DNA from: Thalassobius sp049116315
GTDB lineage: Bacteria; Pseudomonadota; Alphaproteobacteria; Rhodobacterales; Rhodobacteraceae
NCBI GenBank assembly: GCA_049116315.1
Contig: JAGDZD010000005.1
Span: 248,001 to 312,000, forward strand
Length of the DNA: 64,000 nucleotides
Reading direction: 5' to 3'
The notes beneath the pieces are model-generated. The model saw only the letters and a list, made by a program, of their open reading frames with translations. It made no database searches and was not told where the DNA came from. A program made the position numbers and the translations under genes. Of this stretch, positions 8,779 to 16,093 are shown piece by piece (position 1 is the first letter of the stretch; the number at the start of each line of letters is the position of its first letter).

Positions 8779-9618
8779 ATGAAATTCGCAGGCACCGACC
8801 GCTATGTCGCCACTGATGATCTGACCATTGCGGTCAACGCCGCCGTCACCCTTCAGCGCCCCTTGCTGGTCAAAGGAGAGCCGGGCACCGGCAAAACCGA
8901 GCTGGCGTTGCAAGTGGCGGGAGCCTTGGGTCTTGAGATGATCGAATGGAACGTGAAATCCACAACCAAAGCCCAACAAGGTCTCTATGAATATGACGCC
9001 GTCAGCCGTCTACGGGACAGTCAGCTCGGCGAAGAACGGGTGCATGACGTCAAGAACTATATCAAGCGCGGTAAGCTATGGCAGGCGTTTGACGCAGATG
9101 AGCGTGTGGTCCTGTTGATCGATGAGATCGACAAAGCCGATATTGAATTTCCAAACGACCTGCTGCAGGAGCTCGATAAGATGGAGTTCCACGTCTATGA
9201 GACAGGCGAAACCATCCGCGCCAAGCATCGTCCGATCATCATCATCACCTCGAACAATGAAAAAGAGCTGCCAGACGCCTTTCTGCGGCGCTGCTTCTTT
9301 CATTACATCCGCTTTCCAGATGCGGACACCATGAAGCAGATCATTCAGGTGCATCACCCAGAGATCAAAACTCAGCTTTTGACCACAGCGTTGACCCAGT
9401 TCTATGAGATTCGCGACACCAAAGGGTTGAAAAAGAAACCCTCGACCTCTGAGGTGTTGGATTGGCTGAAACTGTTGCTGGCCGAGGATCTGAGTGCCGA
9501 GGATCTGCGACGAGATGGTGCAAATGCTTTGCCCAAGTTGCACGGCGCTTTGCTGAAGAATGAACAAGATGTTCATTTGTTTGAACGACTTGCCTTTATG
9601 GCACGGGGCAATCGATAG
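8779..9618 (+). CDS. MoxR-family AAA+ ATPase
   Basis: 279 residues. The ATG at 8779 follows AAGAAGGT; an upstream TTG start at 8716 is less likely. Walker A is GEPGTGKT (33-40), Walker B is VVLLIDEIDKAD (110-120), sensor 1 is in IIITSNNEKELPDAFLRR, and the arginine finger region is FLRRCFFHYIRFPD. MoxR ATPases act with VWA-domain partners as chaperones that insert metals or remodel enzyme complexes. The VWA partner is the CoxE-like gene at 11364-12548. The two are separated here by a DUF2927 lipoprotein gene and a tiny membrane protein gene, all on one strand. Confidence 0.93.
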   Translation: MKFAGTDRYVATDDLTIAVNAAVTLQRPLLVKGEPGTGKTELALQVAGALGLEMIEWNVKSTTKAQQGLYEYDAVSRLRDSQLGEERVHDVKNYIKRGKLWQAFDADERVVLLIDEIDKADIEFPNDLLQELDKMEFHVYETGETIRAKHRPIIIITSNNEKELPDAFLRRCFFHYIRFPDADTMKQIIQVHHPEIKTQLLTTALTQFYEIRDTKGLKKKPSTSEVLDWLKLLLAEDLSAEDLRRDGANALPKLHGALLKNEQDVHLFERLAFMARGNR

Positions 9619-9747
9619 CGCCTGACTGTTGGCATGGGCAACACTCTGTTTCCAAAACGGGGGCCAATTCGCCCCATTGCTGCCTGATTGCCGCCCTAGG
9701 GTTTTCTGACGGGCCGACAAAATTATGACACTTCTTTTGGGTGTCAA

Positions 9748-11196
9748 ATGGTCGAAAATGTTGCAAGTATGAGTGTTATGAGTTTTCAGAAACGATCTTT
9801 CGCTGTCACCCGCACACGCATCACATCTGGCGTGGTGCTGTCGCTGAGTTTGGCCCTTGGGGCCTGCATGAGCGTCCCCACGTCAGATGTGGCGACCCGT
9901 GCGGCGACCGAAGCAGCACCATTGCTGCCGCCGATGAAGACGTTTTCTGCCCCACGCCCCGAAGTGCCCTCCGCGTCGAATGCGGATCTGGCCCGGGATT
10001 TTCTTGATCTGGCCTTCAAACTGGAATCCGGTCGCGAGTTGCCTGTTCTGACACGGTTCGAAGGGCCTATCACTCTGCGGGTGACCGGGCGCGCGCCCAT
10101 CAGCCTGACAATGGATCTCGACGCCCTGCTGGGACGTTTGCGGACCGAAGCCGGGGTGGACATCCGCCGCACCAACTCAAAATCAGCGTCGATCACGATC
10201 GAGGCTGTTAGCCACGCCCAGATCCGCAAACATCTGCCACAGGCGGCCTGTTTTGTGGTGCCCAATGTTGCCAGCCTGTCCGAATACGCCAACGCGCGGC
10301 GCGCGGCACGCACGGATTGGACCCGTTTGCAAACACGGGATCGTTTGGCGATTTTTGTCCCGGCCGATGCGCCGCCCCAAGAATTGCGTGACTGCCTGCA
10401 CGAAGAACTGGCGCAGGCCCTAGGCCCGCTCAATGATCTTTATCGCCTGCCTGACAGCGTGTTTAACGATGACAATGTGCACACCGTTTTGACTGGCTTT
10501 GATATGTTGGTGCTGCGCCTGTTTTATGCACCCGAACTGCGGTCAGGCATGCGGCGCGCCGAGGTGGCGGCAAAGCTTCCAGCTCTGCTGTCACGGATGA
10601 ACCCTGCCGGGGATCGGATCGCTCCGCGCTATCTGCGCGACACGCCGCGCGAATGGATCGACTCGATCCAGACTGCGCTGGGGCCAGGGGCCTCGCCCAC
10701 CGGTCGGCGCTCAGCCGCGCAACGCGCTGTGAACATCGCCCAGCATCAGGGGTGGACGGATCATCGTCGGGCCTTTTCGCACTATGCACTGGGCCGATTG
10801 ACCCAAGCCTATGACCCCAACTTGGCCCTGACCCATTTTGTCGCGGCCAACACCTATTATACGCATCGTCCTTCGGGCCCATTGCACCGCGCTCAGGTCG
10901 CACAGCAATTGGCGGCCTATGCCATTCACGAAGGCCGCGGCCAAGATGCCCTTGATTTGTTGACCCCGCACCTCGAAAGCGCTCAGCGCCACGAGAATGC
11001 TGCGCTGTTGGCGACATTGATGTTGCTGCGCGCTGAGGCGCTGGATCTGTTGGGACGCACAACCGAAGCCCGCTTGGTCAGACTGGACAGTCTGGGCTGG
11101 GCACGCTACGGGTTCGGCGCCGATTGGGCAGTCCGGGCAAAATTGCGTGAAATCACCTCACTCAGCCCGTTGAAAAAAGGAAACGGGCAAATATGA
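9748..11196 (+). CDS. DUF2927-like lipoprotein with TPR-like C-terminal half
   Basis: 482 residues from 9748. In-frame ATGs at 9769 and 9778 are equally plausible because none has a clear ribosome site. After a basic N-terminus comes a hydrophobic stretch ending in the lipobox LALGAC, so the protein is probably a lipoprotein. Residues about 80-270 (DFLDLAFKLESGRELP..., LHEELAQALGPLNDLYRLPDSVFNDD) match my memory of DUF2927, with a zinc-protease-like HEELAQ motif. The C-terminal part is helical with TPR-like periodicity (HYALGRLTQAYDPN...). It overlaps the next gene by four bases (ATGA). Its position between MoxR and VWA genes suggests an envelope partner of that pair. Confidence 0.8.
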   Translation: MVENVASMSVMSFQKRSFAVTRTRITSGVVLSLSLALGACMSVPTSDVATRAATEAAPLLPPMKTFSAPRPEVPSASNADLARDFLDLAFKLESGRELPVLTRFEGPITLRVTGRAPISLTMDLDALLGRLRTEAGVDIRRTNSKSASITIEAVSHAQIRKHLPQAACFVVPNVASLSEYANARRAARTDWTRLQTRDRLAIFVPADAPPQELRDCLHEELAQALGPLNDLYRLPDSVFNDDNVHTVLTGFDMLVLRLFYAPELRSGMRRAEVAAKLPALLSRMNPAGDRIAPRYLRDTPREWIDSIQTALGPGASPTGRRSAAQRAVNIAQHQGWTDHRRAFSHYALGRLTQAYDPNLALTHFVAANTYYTHRPSGPLHRAQVAQQLAAYAIHEGRGQDALDLLTPHLESAQRHENAALLATLMLLRAEALDLLGRTTEARLVRLDSLGWARYGFGADWAVRAKLREITSLSPLKKGNGQI

Positions 11197-11360
11197 TCGT
11201 CATTGCAGCCACTGTGTTTGGTGCCTTGATGGGGTCTCTCGTGGCCTCTCGTCGCAAGGGTAAATCTCTGGATATCCTGCAATACGCGGCCGGGTACGCC
11301 ATTTTGTTCGCGATGGCTGGCCTGTTTGTGACCCTCATTGTGCATCGCACCGCAATGTAA
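11193..11360 (+). CDS. 55-residue membrane protein, unknown function
   Basis: A short gene starting MIVIAATVFGALMGSLVASR and ending VTLIVHRTAM. The ATG overlaps the stop of the preceding gene (ATGA) and the stop is three bases before the ATG of the VWA gene, so all three are translationally coupled. It has two hydrophobic segments (about residues 1-17 and 30-50) joined by a short basic loop RRKGK, consistent with a hairpin in the inner membrane. Similar tiny proteins in relatives are sometimes mislabelled apolipoprotein acyltransferase; nothing here supports that activity. The tight coupling is the main evidence that it is real. Confidence 0.72.
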   Translation: MIVIAATVFGALMGSLVASRRKGKSLDILQYAAGYAILFAMAGLFVTLIVHRTAM

Positions 11361-11363
11361 GCG

Positions 11364-12548
11364 ATGTTCCTGCCCTTCTTTGAAAACCTCAGATCCGCAG
11401 GCGTACCGGTATCGTTGCGTGAATATCTCAGTTTTCTAGAAGCAGTGAAAGCCGGGCTGGTGACCTACGATCTTGAGGGGTTCTACTATCTGGCGCGGGT
11501 GGTGATGGTCAAAGACGAGCGCAATCTGGACAAATTCGATCGCGCCTTCACCACCAGTTTTGACGGCCTCAACGACATCCAACTTTCAGATGTCCTCACG
11601 GCGGTTGATGTACCCGCCGATTGGCTGGAAAAACTGGCCGAAAAACACCTGAGTGACGCTGAAAAAGCCGAAATCGACGCTTTAGGTGGTTTTGACAAGC
11701 TCATGGAAACGCTCAAAGAACGCCTCAAGGAACAAGAAGGCCGCCATCAAGGGGGCAACAAATGGATTGGCACGGCTGGCACCTCTCCGTTTGGCGCATA
11801 TGGCTATAACCCCGAGGGCGTGCGGATCGGTCAAAAAGAAAGCCGCCATCAACGCGCTGCCAAAGTCTGGGACAAACGAGAGTTCCGCAATTTGGATGGG
11901 GACGTAGAGCTGGGCACCCGCAATATCAAAGTGGCGCTGAAACGCTTGCGTCGCTGGGCCCGCGATGGGGCAACAGAAGAGCTGGATTTGAACGGCACCA
12001 TCCAAGCCACCGCAGAACATGGCTATCTGGACGTGCAAACGCGCCCTGAGCGGCGTAATGCGGTTAAGGTTCTGTTGTTCCTTGATATTGGCGGCTCAAT
12101 GGACCCTCATATCCAAGTGCTGGAAGAGTTGTTTTCCGCCGCAAAATCCGAGTTCAAGACGCTGGAAGTGTTCTACTTTCACAACTGCCTCTATGACGGA
12201 GTGTGGAAGGACAACGCACGACGCTGGGATCAACAGACCCAAACATGGGACATCCTGAACACCTACAGCGGTGAGTATAAATGTATCATCGTTGGCGACG
12301 CCTCGATGTCCCCCTACGAAGTGGCCGCCCCCGGGGGCGCCAATGAATTCTGGAACGCAGAATCCGGGCAAATCTGGCTGGAGCGGGTGCGCGCGCAATG
12401 GCCCGATCACGTCTGGATAAACCCGGTGGCGGAAAAATACTGGCCCTACACGCAATCCATTGAAATGATCTCTGACATTTTTGAAGGCCGCATGGTTCCA
12501 ATGACCCTCCAAGGCTTGGACGCAGGTATGAAACTACTCTCCCGCTAA
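11364..12548 (+). CDS. VWA-domain protein, CoxE-like (partner of MoxR ATPase)
   Basis: 394 residues. The N-terminal half matches CoxE-like proteins (PFFENLRSAGVPVSLREYL). A Gln/Gly-rich central linker (about 125-165) follows. The C-terminal VWA domain carries the metal-adhesion motif DIGGSMD at residues 241-247, the DxGxS variant usual for this group, and a later GDASMSPYE (near 315). CoxE-type proteins work with MoxR ATPases in complex maturation. It starts three bases after the 55-residue membrane protein gene and is the last gene before the first triple-hairpin element. Confidence 0.9.
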   Translation: MFLPFFENLRSAGVPVSLREYLSFLEAVKAGLVTYDLEGFYYLARVVMVKDERNLDKFDRAFTTSFDGLNDIQLSDVLTAVDVPADWLEKLAEKHLSDAEKAEIDALGGFDKLMETLKERLKEQEGRHQGGNKWIGTAGTSPFGAYGYNPEGVRIGQKESRHQRAAKVWDKREFRNLDGDVELGTRNIKVALKRLRRWARDGATEELDLNGTIQATAEHGYLDVQTRPERRNAVKVLLFLDIGGSMDPHIQVLEELFSAAKSEFKTLEVFYFHNCLYDGVWKDNARRWDQQTQTWDILNTYSGEYKCIIVGDASMSPYEVAAPGGANEFWNAESGQIWLERVRAQWPDHVWINPVAEKYWPYTQSIEMISDIFEGRMVPMTLQGLDAGMKLLSR

Positions 12549-12558
12549 AAGGAGGGCG

Positions 12559-12622
12559 CGTTTTCTGAAAGAAAACGGGTCGGAAAATGTACATTTTCCG
12601 GATCAGAATTTTTCAAATTCTG
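12559..12622 (+). repeat. Triple tandem hairpin element, copy 1
   Basis: Three perfect hairpins in a row: CGTTTTCT-GAA-AGAAAACG (12559-12577), the 20-base palindrome CGGAAAATGTACATTTTCCG (12581-12600), and CAGAATTT-TTC-AAATTCTG (12604-12622). It starts 10 bases after the VWA gene stop. Copies 2 and 3 are at 18579-18643 and 48312-48375. Stem sequences differ between copies, but base pairing is kept, so the folded form is what is conserved. It is likely a transcript 3'-end or stability element. Confidence 0.85.
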
Positions 12623-12697
12623 TGTTCGCAGCCACCACCGTGTTTCCAGTTGGAATAATGCTTGTTCCCACCGGGCCGAGTCCCCATATGATTTACT

Positions 12698-13381
12698 ATG
12701 TTGCGCTTCACCCCCATCTTACTTGCCGTACTCTATGGCTTTGCGATGTATCGCATGTCCGCTTGGCGGACCGCCAAAGAGCTGTCCGCCAAGTCCACAG
12801 AACTGGCCGACCCTAAGTTACAGCCCATTCTCGATCGCTTGGCGCGGGCCTTAGATTTGCCGCGTGTTCGTGTTTATCTCTACGAAATTGACCCGGTGAA
12901 TGGTCTTGCTGCACCGGATGGGCGCATTTTCATCACCCGCGGGTTTTATCGTAAATTCACCGAAGGCGCGGTGTCTGCCGAGGAGTTGGCCAGTGTGATT
13001 GCACATGAACTTGGCCACGTTGCCTTGGGGCATTCACGGCGGCGCATGATCGACTTTTCGGGTCAAAACGCCCTGCGCACAGCCTTGGCAATGGTTTTGT
13101 CTCGGTTCTTGCCCGGGATTGGTGGGTTCGTTGCCAATTCGATCATCAAGCTGTTTTCTGCTCGATTGTCGCGCACGGATGAGTATGAGGCTGATGAATA
13201 TGCAGCGGCTTTGTTGACCAAATCCGGGTTTGGCGTCGCCCCACAGATTTCCCTGTTTCAAAAACTCGAAGATTTGACCCAGAGCCAAGCAGGATCAGCT
13301 CCTGCTTGGTTGTTGAGCCACCCCAAAACAGAGCTGCGCATCAAAGCCATTCAACAGCTGGACGAAAAGTGGGGGCACTAG
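12698..13381 (+). CDS. M48-family zinc metalloprotease (HtpX-like core)
   Basis: 227 residues. The N-terminal hydrophobic segment (residues 3-18) could anchor the protein. The zinc site is HELGH at 103-107 (VIAHELGHVALGHSRRR), and the third ligand is in the later motif RTDEYEADEYAAALLTKSG. A second hydrophobic stretch lies near 125-150 (ALAMVLSRFLPGIGGFVANSI). The C-terminal SHPKTELRIKAI is the typical closing motif of short M48 peptidases. Function is probably inner-membrane or periplasmic protein quality control. It is downstream of copy 1 of the triple hairpin, so likely has a separate transcript from the VWA gene. Confidence 0.92.
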   Translation: MLRFTPILLAVLYGFAMYRMSAWRTAKELSAKSTELADPKLQPILDRLARALDLPRVRVYLYEIDPVNGLAAPDGRIFITRGFYRKFTEGAVSAEELASVIAHELGHVALGHSRRRMIDFSGQNALRTALAMVLSRFLPGIGGFVANSIIKLFSARLSRTDEYEADEYAAALLTKSGFGVAPQISLFQKLEDLTQSQAGSAPAWLLSHPKTELRIKAIQQLDEKWGH

Positions 13382-13391
13382 CCCATCCCTT

Positions 13392-13934
13392 TCACGCCGT
13401 TAAGGCTTTCCCCAAACGCGGTAGTCGAGCTTTCTTCATCAGGGCCCGGGTGCTCCATTCTTGTCCGGAAAGACGCTCAGCCTCTTGGCGCACCTGTTCA
13501 ACAACACGGGCCATCGCCTCGGGGCTGTCGTGCCAGAGTTGACGTAGGTACCCATCGGGATCCAAACGCTCCAAGCCTTCTTCGTGCAGAATATGGCGCG
13601 GAAAATCCTTGGCGTTCATCGTCAGGATCAGGTCGGAACTGCCCGCTATGGCCGCTGCCAACACATGGGTATCAGCCGGATCAGGAAGCCAAAGCCGATC
13701 TTCCAGTGCTGGTGCATATTGGATCTCTGCTTTGGGCCACGCCGCCCGCAACATCACAATTTCGCCGCGCGCCAGTGTCTCACCTTCGGGGCCTAATTTT
13801 CGGGCGGCGCGCGCCCATTCTTCTAAGATGCGCGCCGACCATTGGGGTTGGAAAAGACCTTCGCGGGCCGCCCCCATAAGCACTTCGCGCATGACCGTTG
13901 GATAGATCACGCAGGCGTCGAGCAAGATCTTCAT
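13392..13934 (-). CDS. PIN-domain protein (RSP_2648 family)
   Basis: 180 residues from the ATG at 13934, which overlaps the stop of the methyltransferase gene (ATGA), so translation is coupled. The PIN-fold acidic residues are visible: ILLDACVIYP (Asp near 5), a Glu in ILEEWAR (near 41), LPDPADTHVLAAAI (near 98-102) and the closing LILTMNAKDFP. PIN domains are Mg-dependent ribonucleases, often the toxin in VapBC pairs. No antitoxin gene is adjacent, and the partner in the operon is an rRNA methyltransferase. A role in RNA processing rather than toxin activity is plausible but unproven. Confidence 0.85.
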   Translation of the reverse strand: MKILLDACVIYPTVMREVLMGAAREGLFQPQWSARILEEWARAARKLGPEGETLARGEIVMLRAAWPKAEIQYAPALEDRLWLPDPADTHVLAAAIAGSSDLILTMNAKDFPRHILHEEGLERLDPDGYLRQLWHDSPEAMARVVEQVRQEAERLSGQEWSTRALMKKARLPRLGKALTA

Positions 13935-15127
13935 AGGCGGAAGAACAAGGCCTTGAGATAGCCGCTTTCGGCCAGTTGAGGCATCAAAGGATGATCCGGT
14001 CCGGCATAGCCCGTATGGATCAGCTGCGCCTGACGCCCTGCCCGGCCGATACCGCGCACCGACGCGCCGCGAAACTTGACCAAATCCGCCGCATGAGAGC
14101 ACGAACACAGCACGAGATATCCACCCGGCGCCACCAAAGCGGAGGCCAGACGCGCCACCCGCTCGTAGGCCCGCAGACCGGCTTCGACAGATTGTTTGGA
14201 CGGTGCAAAAGCGGGGGGATCACAGACCACCACGTCAAATTCTGCCCCCTCAGCGGCCAGCGCCGTCATCACATCAAAGGCATCGCCCTTTCGGGTTGAA
14301 AACTTATCCGCAACGCCGGTTGCTTTGGCACCAGCCGTGGCCAGTTCCAGTGCGGCCGCAGATCCATCCACTGCCAGGCCGCTTTCAGCGCCCCCTGCCA
14401 GTGCGGCCAGTGAAAATCCACCCACGTGACTAAAGACATCCAGCACGCGCGCGCCTTTGGACAGGCGGGTTCCAAAGGCATGGTTTGGGCGTTGATCAAA
14501 GAACAGGCCCGTTTTCTGACCCCCTGTCAGATCGGCCATATAGGTGGCGCCATTCATGGGCACCGGAATCGCAGCGTCGGGCGCTTGGCCCAAAACAACC
14601 TTGGTTTCGTCGTCCAACCCTTCCAGTTGGCGCGCGCGACCAGAGGCATTTTTGATCACGCAGCTGACACCGGTGACTTCAACCAAAGCGGCCAGCAACT
14701 GCTCAAAGGCAACATCTGCCCAAGCGGCGTTTGCCTGAACCACGGCGTGATCGCCAAAGCGGTCAATCACGACACCCGGCAGCCCGTCTGCCTCAGCGTG
14801 GATCAAACGATAAAAGGGCGCATCAAACAGGTTTTCGCGCAATTCCAAAGCTTTAGAGAGGCGTGTTGCAAACCATGCTTGATCAATCACGGCCTCTGGA
14901 TCGCGATCCAGCATGCGGCAGATGATACGTGAATTGGGGTTCATGGCCACCACGCCCATAGGGCGCCGTTCGGTGTCTTCCAGAACCGCCAGCTCGCCGG
15001 GAGCGATCTTTTTGGTGCGTCGGTCTGTGACCAACTCGTTTTCATAAACCCAAGGAAAGCCGTGCCGAATGGCACGAGCGTTGGCTTTGGGACGAAGGCG
15101 TACAATAGGATAAGAGGGCGTTGTCAT
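13931..15127 (-). CDS. rlmI: RlmI-type class I SAM-dependent rRNA (cytosine-C5) methyltransferase
   Basis: 398 residues. An N-terminal PUA-like domain (VRLRPKANARAIRHGFPWVYENEL) is followed by an EEHEE-like middle and a Rossmann methyltransferase domain: GQKTGLFFDQRPNHA, RVLDVFSHVGGFSLAALAGGA (SAM-binding, about 225-245), VVCDPPAFAPSK (motif IV), and the catalytic Cys region LVLCSCSHAADL. The family methylates C1962 of 23S rRNA in E. coli; the site here is assumed by homology. It is translationally coupled to the PIN-domain gene. Confidence 0.9.
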   Translation of the reverse strand: MTTPSYPIVRLRPKANARAIRHGFPWVYENELVTDRRTKKIAPGELAVLEDTERRPMGVVAMNPNSRIICRMLDRDPEAVIDQAWFATRLSKALELRENLFDAPFYRLIHAEADGLPGVVIDRFGDHAVVQANAAWADVAFEQLLAALVEVTGVSCVIKNASGRARQLEGLDDETKVVLGQAPDAAIPVPMNGATYMADLTGGQKTGLFFDQRPNHAFGTRLSKGARVLDVFSHVGGFSLAALAGGAESGLAVDGSAAALELATAGAKATGVADKFSTRKGDAFDVMTALAAEGAEFDVVVCDPPAFAPSKQSVEAGLRAYERVARLASALVAPGGYLVLCSCSHAADLVKFRGASVRGIGRAGRQAQLIHTGYAGPDHPLMPQLAESGYLKALFFRL

Positions 15128-15164
15128 AACACCCTCTTACCTATGTTCTTAATTTTGCGAAAGC

Positions 15165-15842
15165 TCAGAGTTGGACGTATTCGTCTTGCTCAGAGCCAAA
15201 GTTCACTTCCAGCCCGTCAACCAGCTCGACAACGGCGGGACCAACAGATCCGGGCGCGGCCAGTTCTTGGGCAATGACGTTTGCCAGATGATGCGTGATC
15301 CGGGTCTTTTGATCTAGACCCTGCTGTTCGGCATAGATGGCCTTGGAGCCACCAAATCCACGCAGGTTTGCATTTACTTCGTACTCAGGCACCAAGATTT
15401 CGCCAGTGGCCGGATTGCGTACGGTCATGTTGAATGTCACCGAATGGACACCGCCAATGGTATAGCGTGTTTTTTCGGTCAGAGCGTGAAAGCGCAGGAT
15501 TTCAACATCCACAACAACAGGCAAAGCCGCTTCAGCGTTTTCAGCCTGAACTTTCAGGATGCTGTCCTGAAGGATTCGAGCCACCTGAGCGTGACGATCC
15601 CCAACGCGGTCACCGCGCCAAACGATATCCCCCAGCGGGTAATAGGTGTTGGCCTCAGAAACCCGCAGGCCGCGAGAAACTTTGATGTTATAATCTGCAA
15701 TTGCAACCGCCGGAGCAGCCACAGGTGCAGGGACGATTTGACTAAGTTCCAGCGGAGCGTTTCGCGACGCCGTATCGAATGAACCACAGGCCGAAAGGGC
15801 CAAACCAATTGAAAGCATGATACCAGTACGAAACATTTTCAT
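15165..15842 (-). CDS. DUF6778-like lipoprotein
   Basis: 225 residues. The N-terminus MKMFRTGIMLSIGLALSACG is a lipoprotein signal with lipobox LSAC (Cys 19). The mature protein includes NIKVSRGLRVSEANTYYPLGD and a later beta-rich part with NMTVRNPATGEILVPEYEV, which I associate with DUF6778, a family largely confined to Rhodobacterales. No enzymatic motif is seen. It diverges from edd across a 251-base intergenic region, and the upstream gene on its own strand is not linked. Function unknown; location probably periplasmic, membrane-anchored. Confidence 0.8.
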   Translation of the reverse strand: MKMFRTGIMLSIGLALSACGSFDTASRNAPLELSQIVPAPVAAPAVAIADYNIKVSRGLRVSEANTYYPLGDIVWRGDRVGDRHAQVARILQDSILKVQAENAEAALPVVVDVEILRFHALTEKTRYTIGGVHSVTFNMTVRNPATGEILVPEYEVNANLRGFGGSKAIYAEQQGLDQKTRITHHLANVIAQELAAPGSVGPAVVELVDGLEVNFGSEQDEYVQL

Positions 15843-16042
15843 GGTGTCTACTCCTCTGGGCGGGTTTCGCCCTCATCTTCGTTGCAGCCAATGTCGCGTT
15901 CAATTGAGGCAACTTTTAGACATAGACGGATCAATACTAAGATCATTGCGGGACAAATTGACGACAAACTCCGCCCAGAAAGGGGGATGCCCCTCCCCTT
16001 TCCTGCCGCGTGAAATCGGGAAACCTCATGCAACAACGCTTG

Positions 16043-16062
16043 CAATGTTACCGCTAACATTG
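16043..16062. promoter_or_regulatory. GntR-like operator upstream of edd
   Basis: A perfect 8-4-8 inverted repeat, CAATGTTA-CCGC-TAACATTG, 31 bases before the edd ATG. The core ATGTTA-N4-TAACAT equals the known operator consensus of E. coli GntR, a LacI-family gluconate-responsive repressor that also controls edd-eda there. Position between promoter and start suits repression. No regulator gene is in the window. Confidence 0.75.
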
Positions 16063-16093
16063 TAAGGAATCGCCAAAGCACCGGAGAGGTCCA

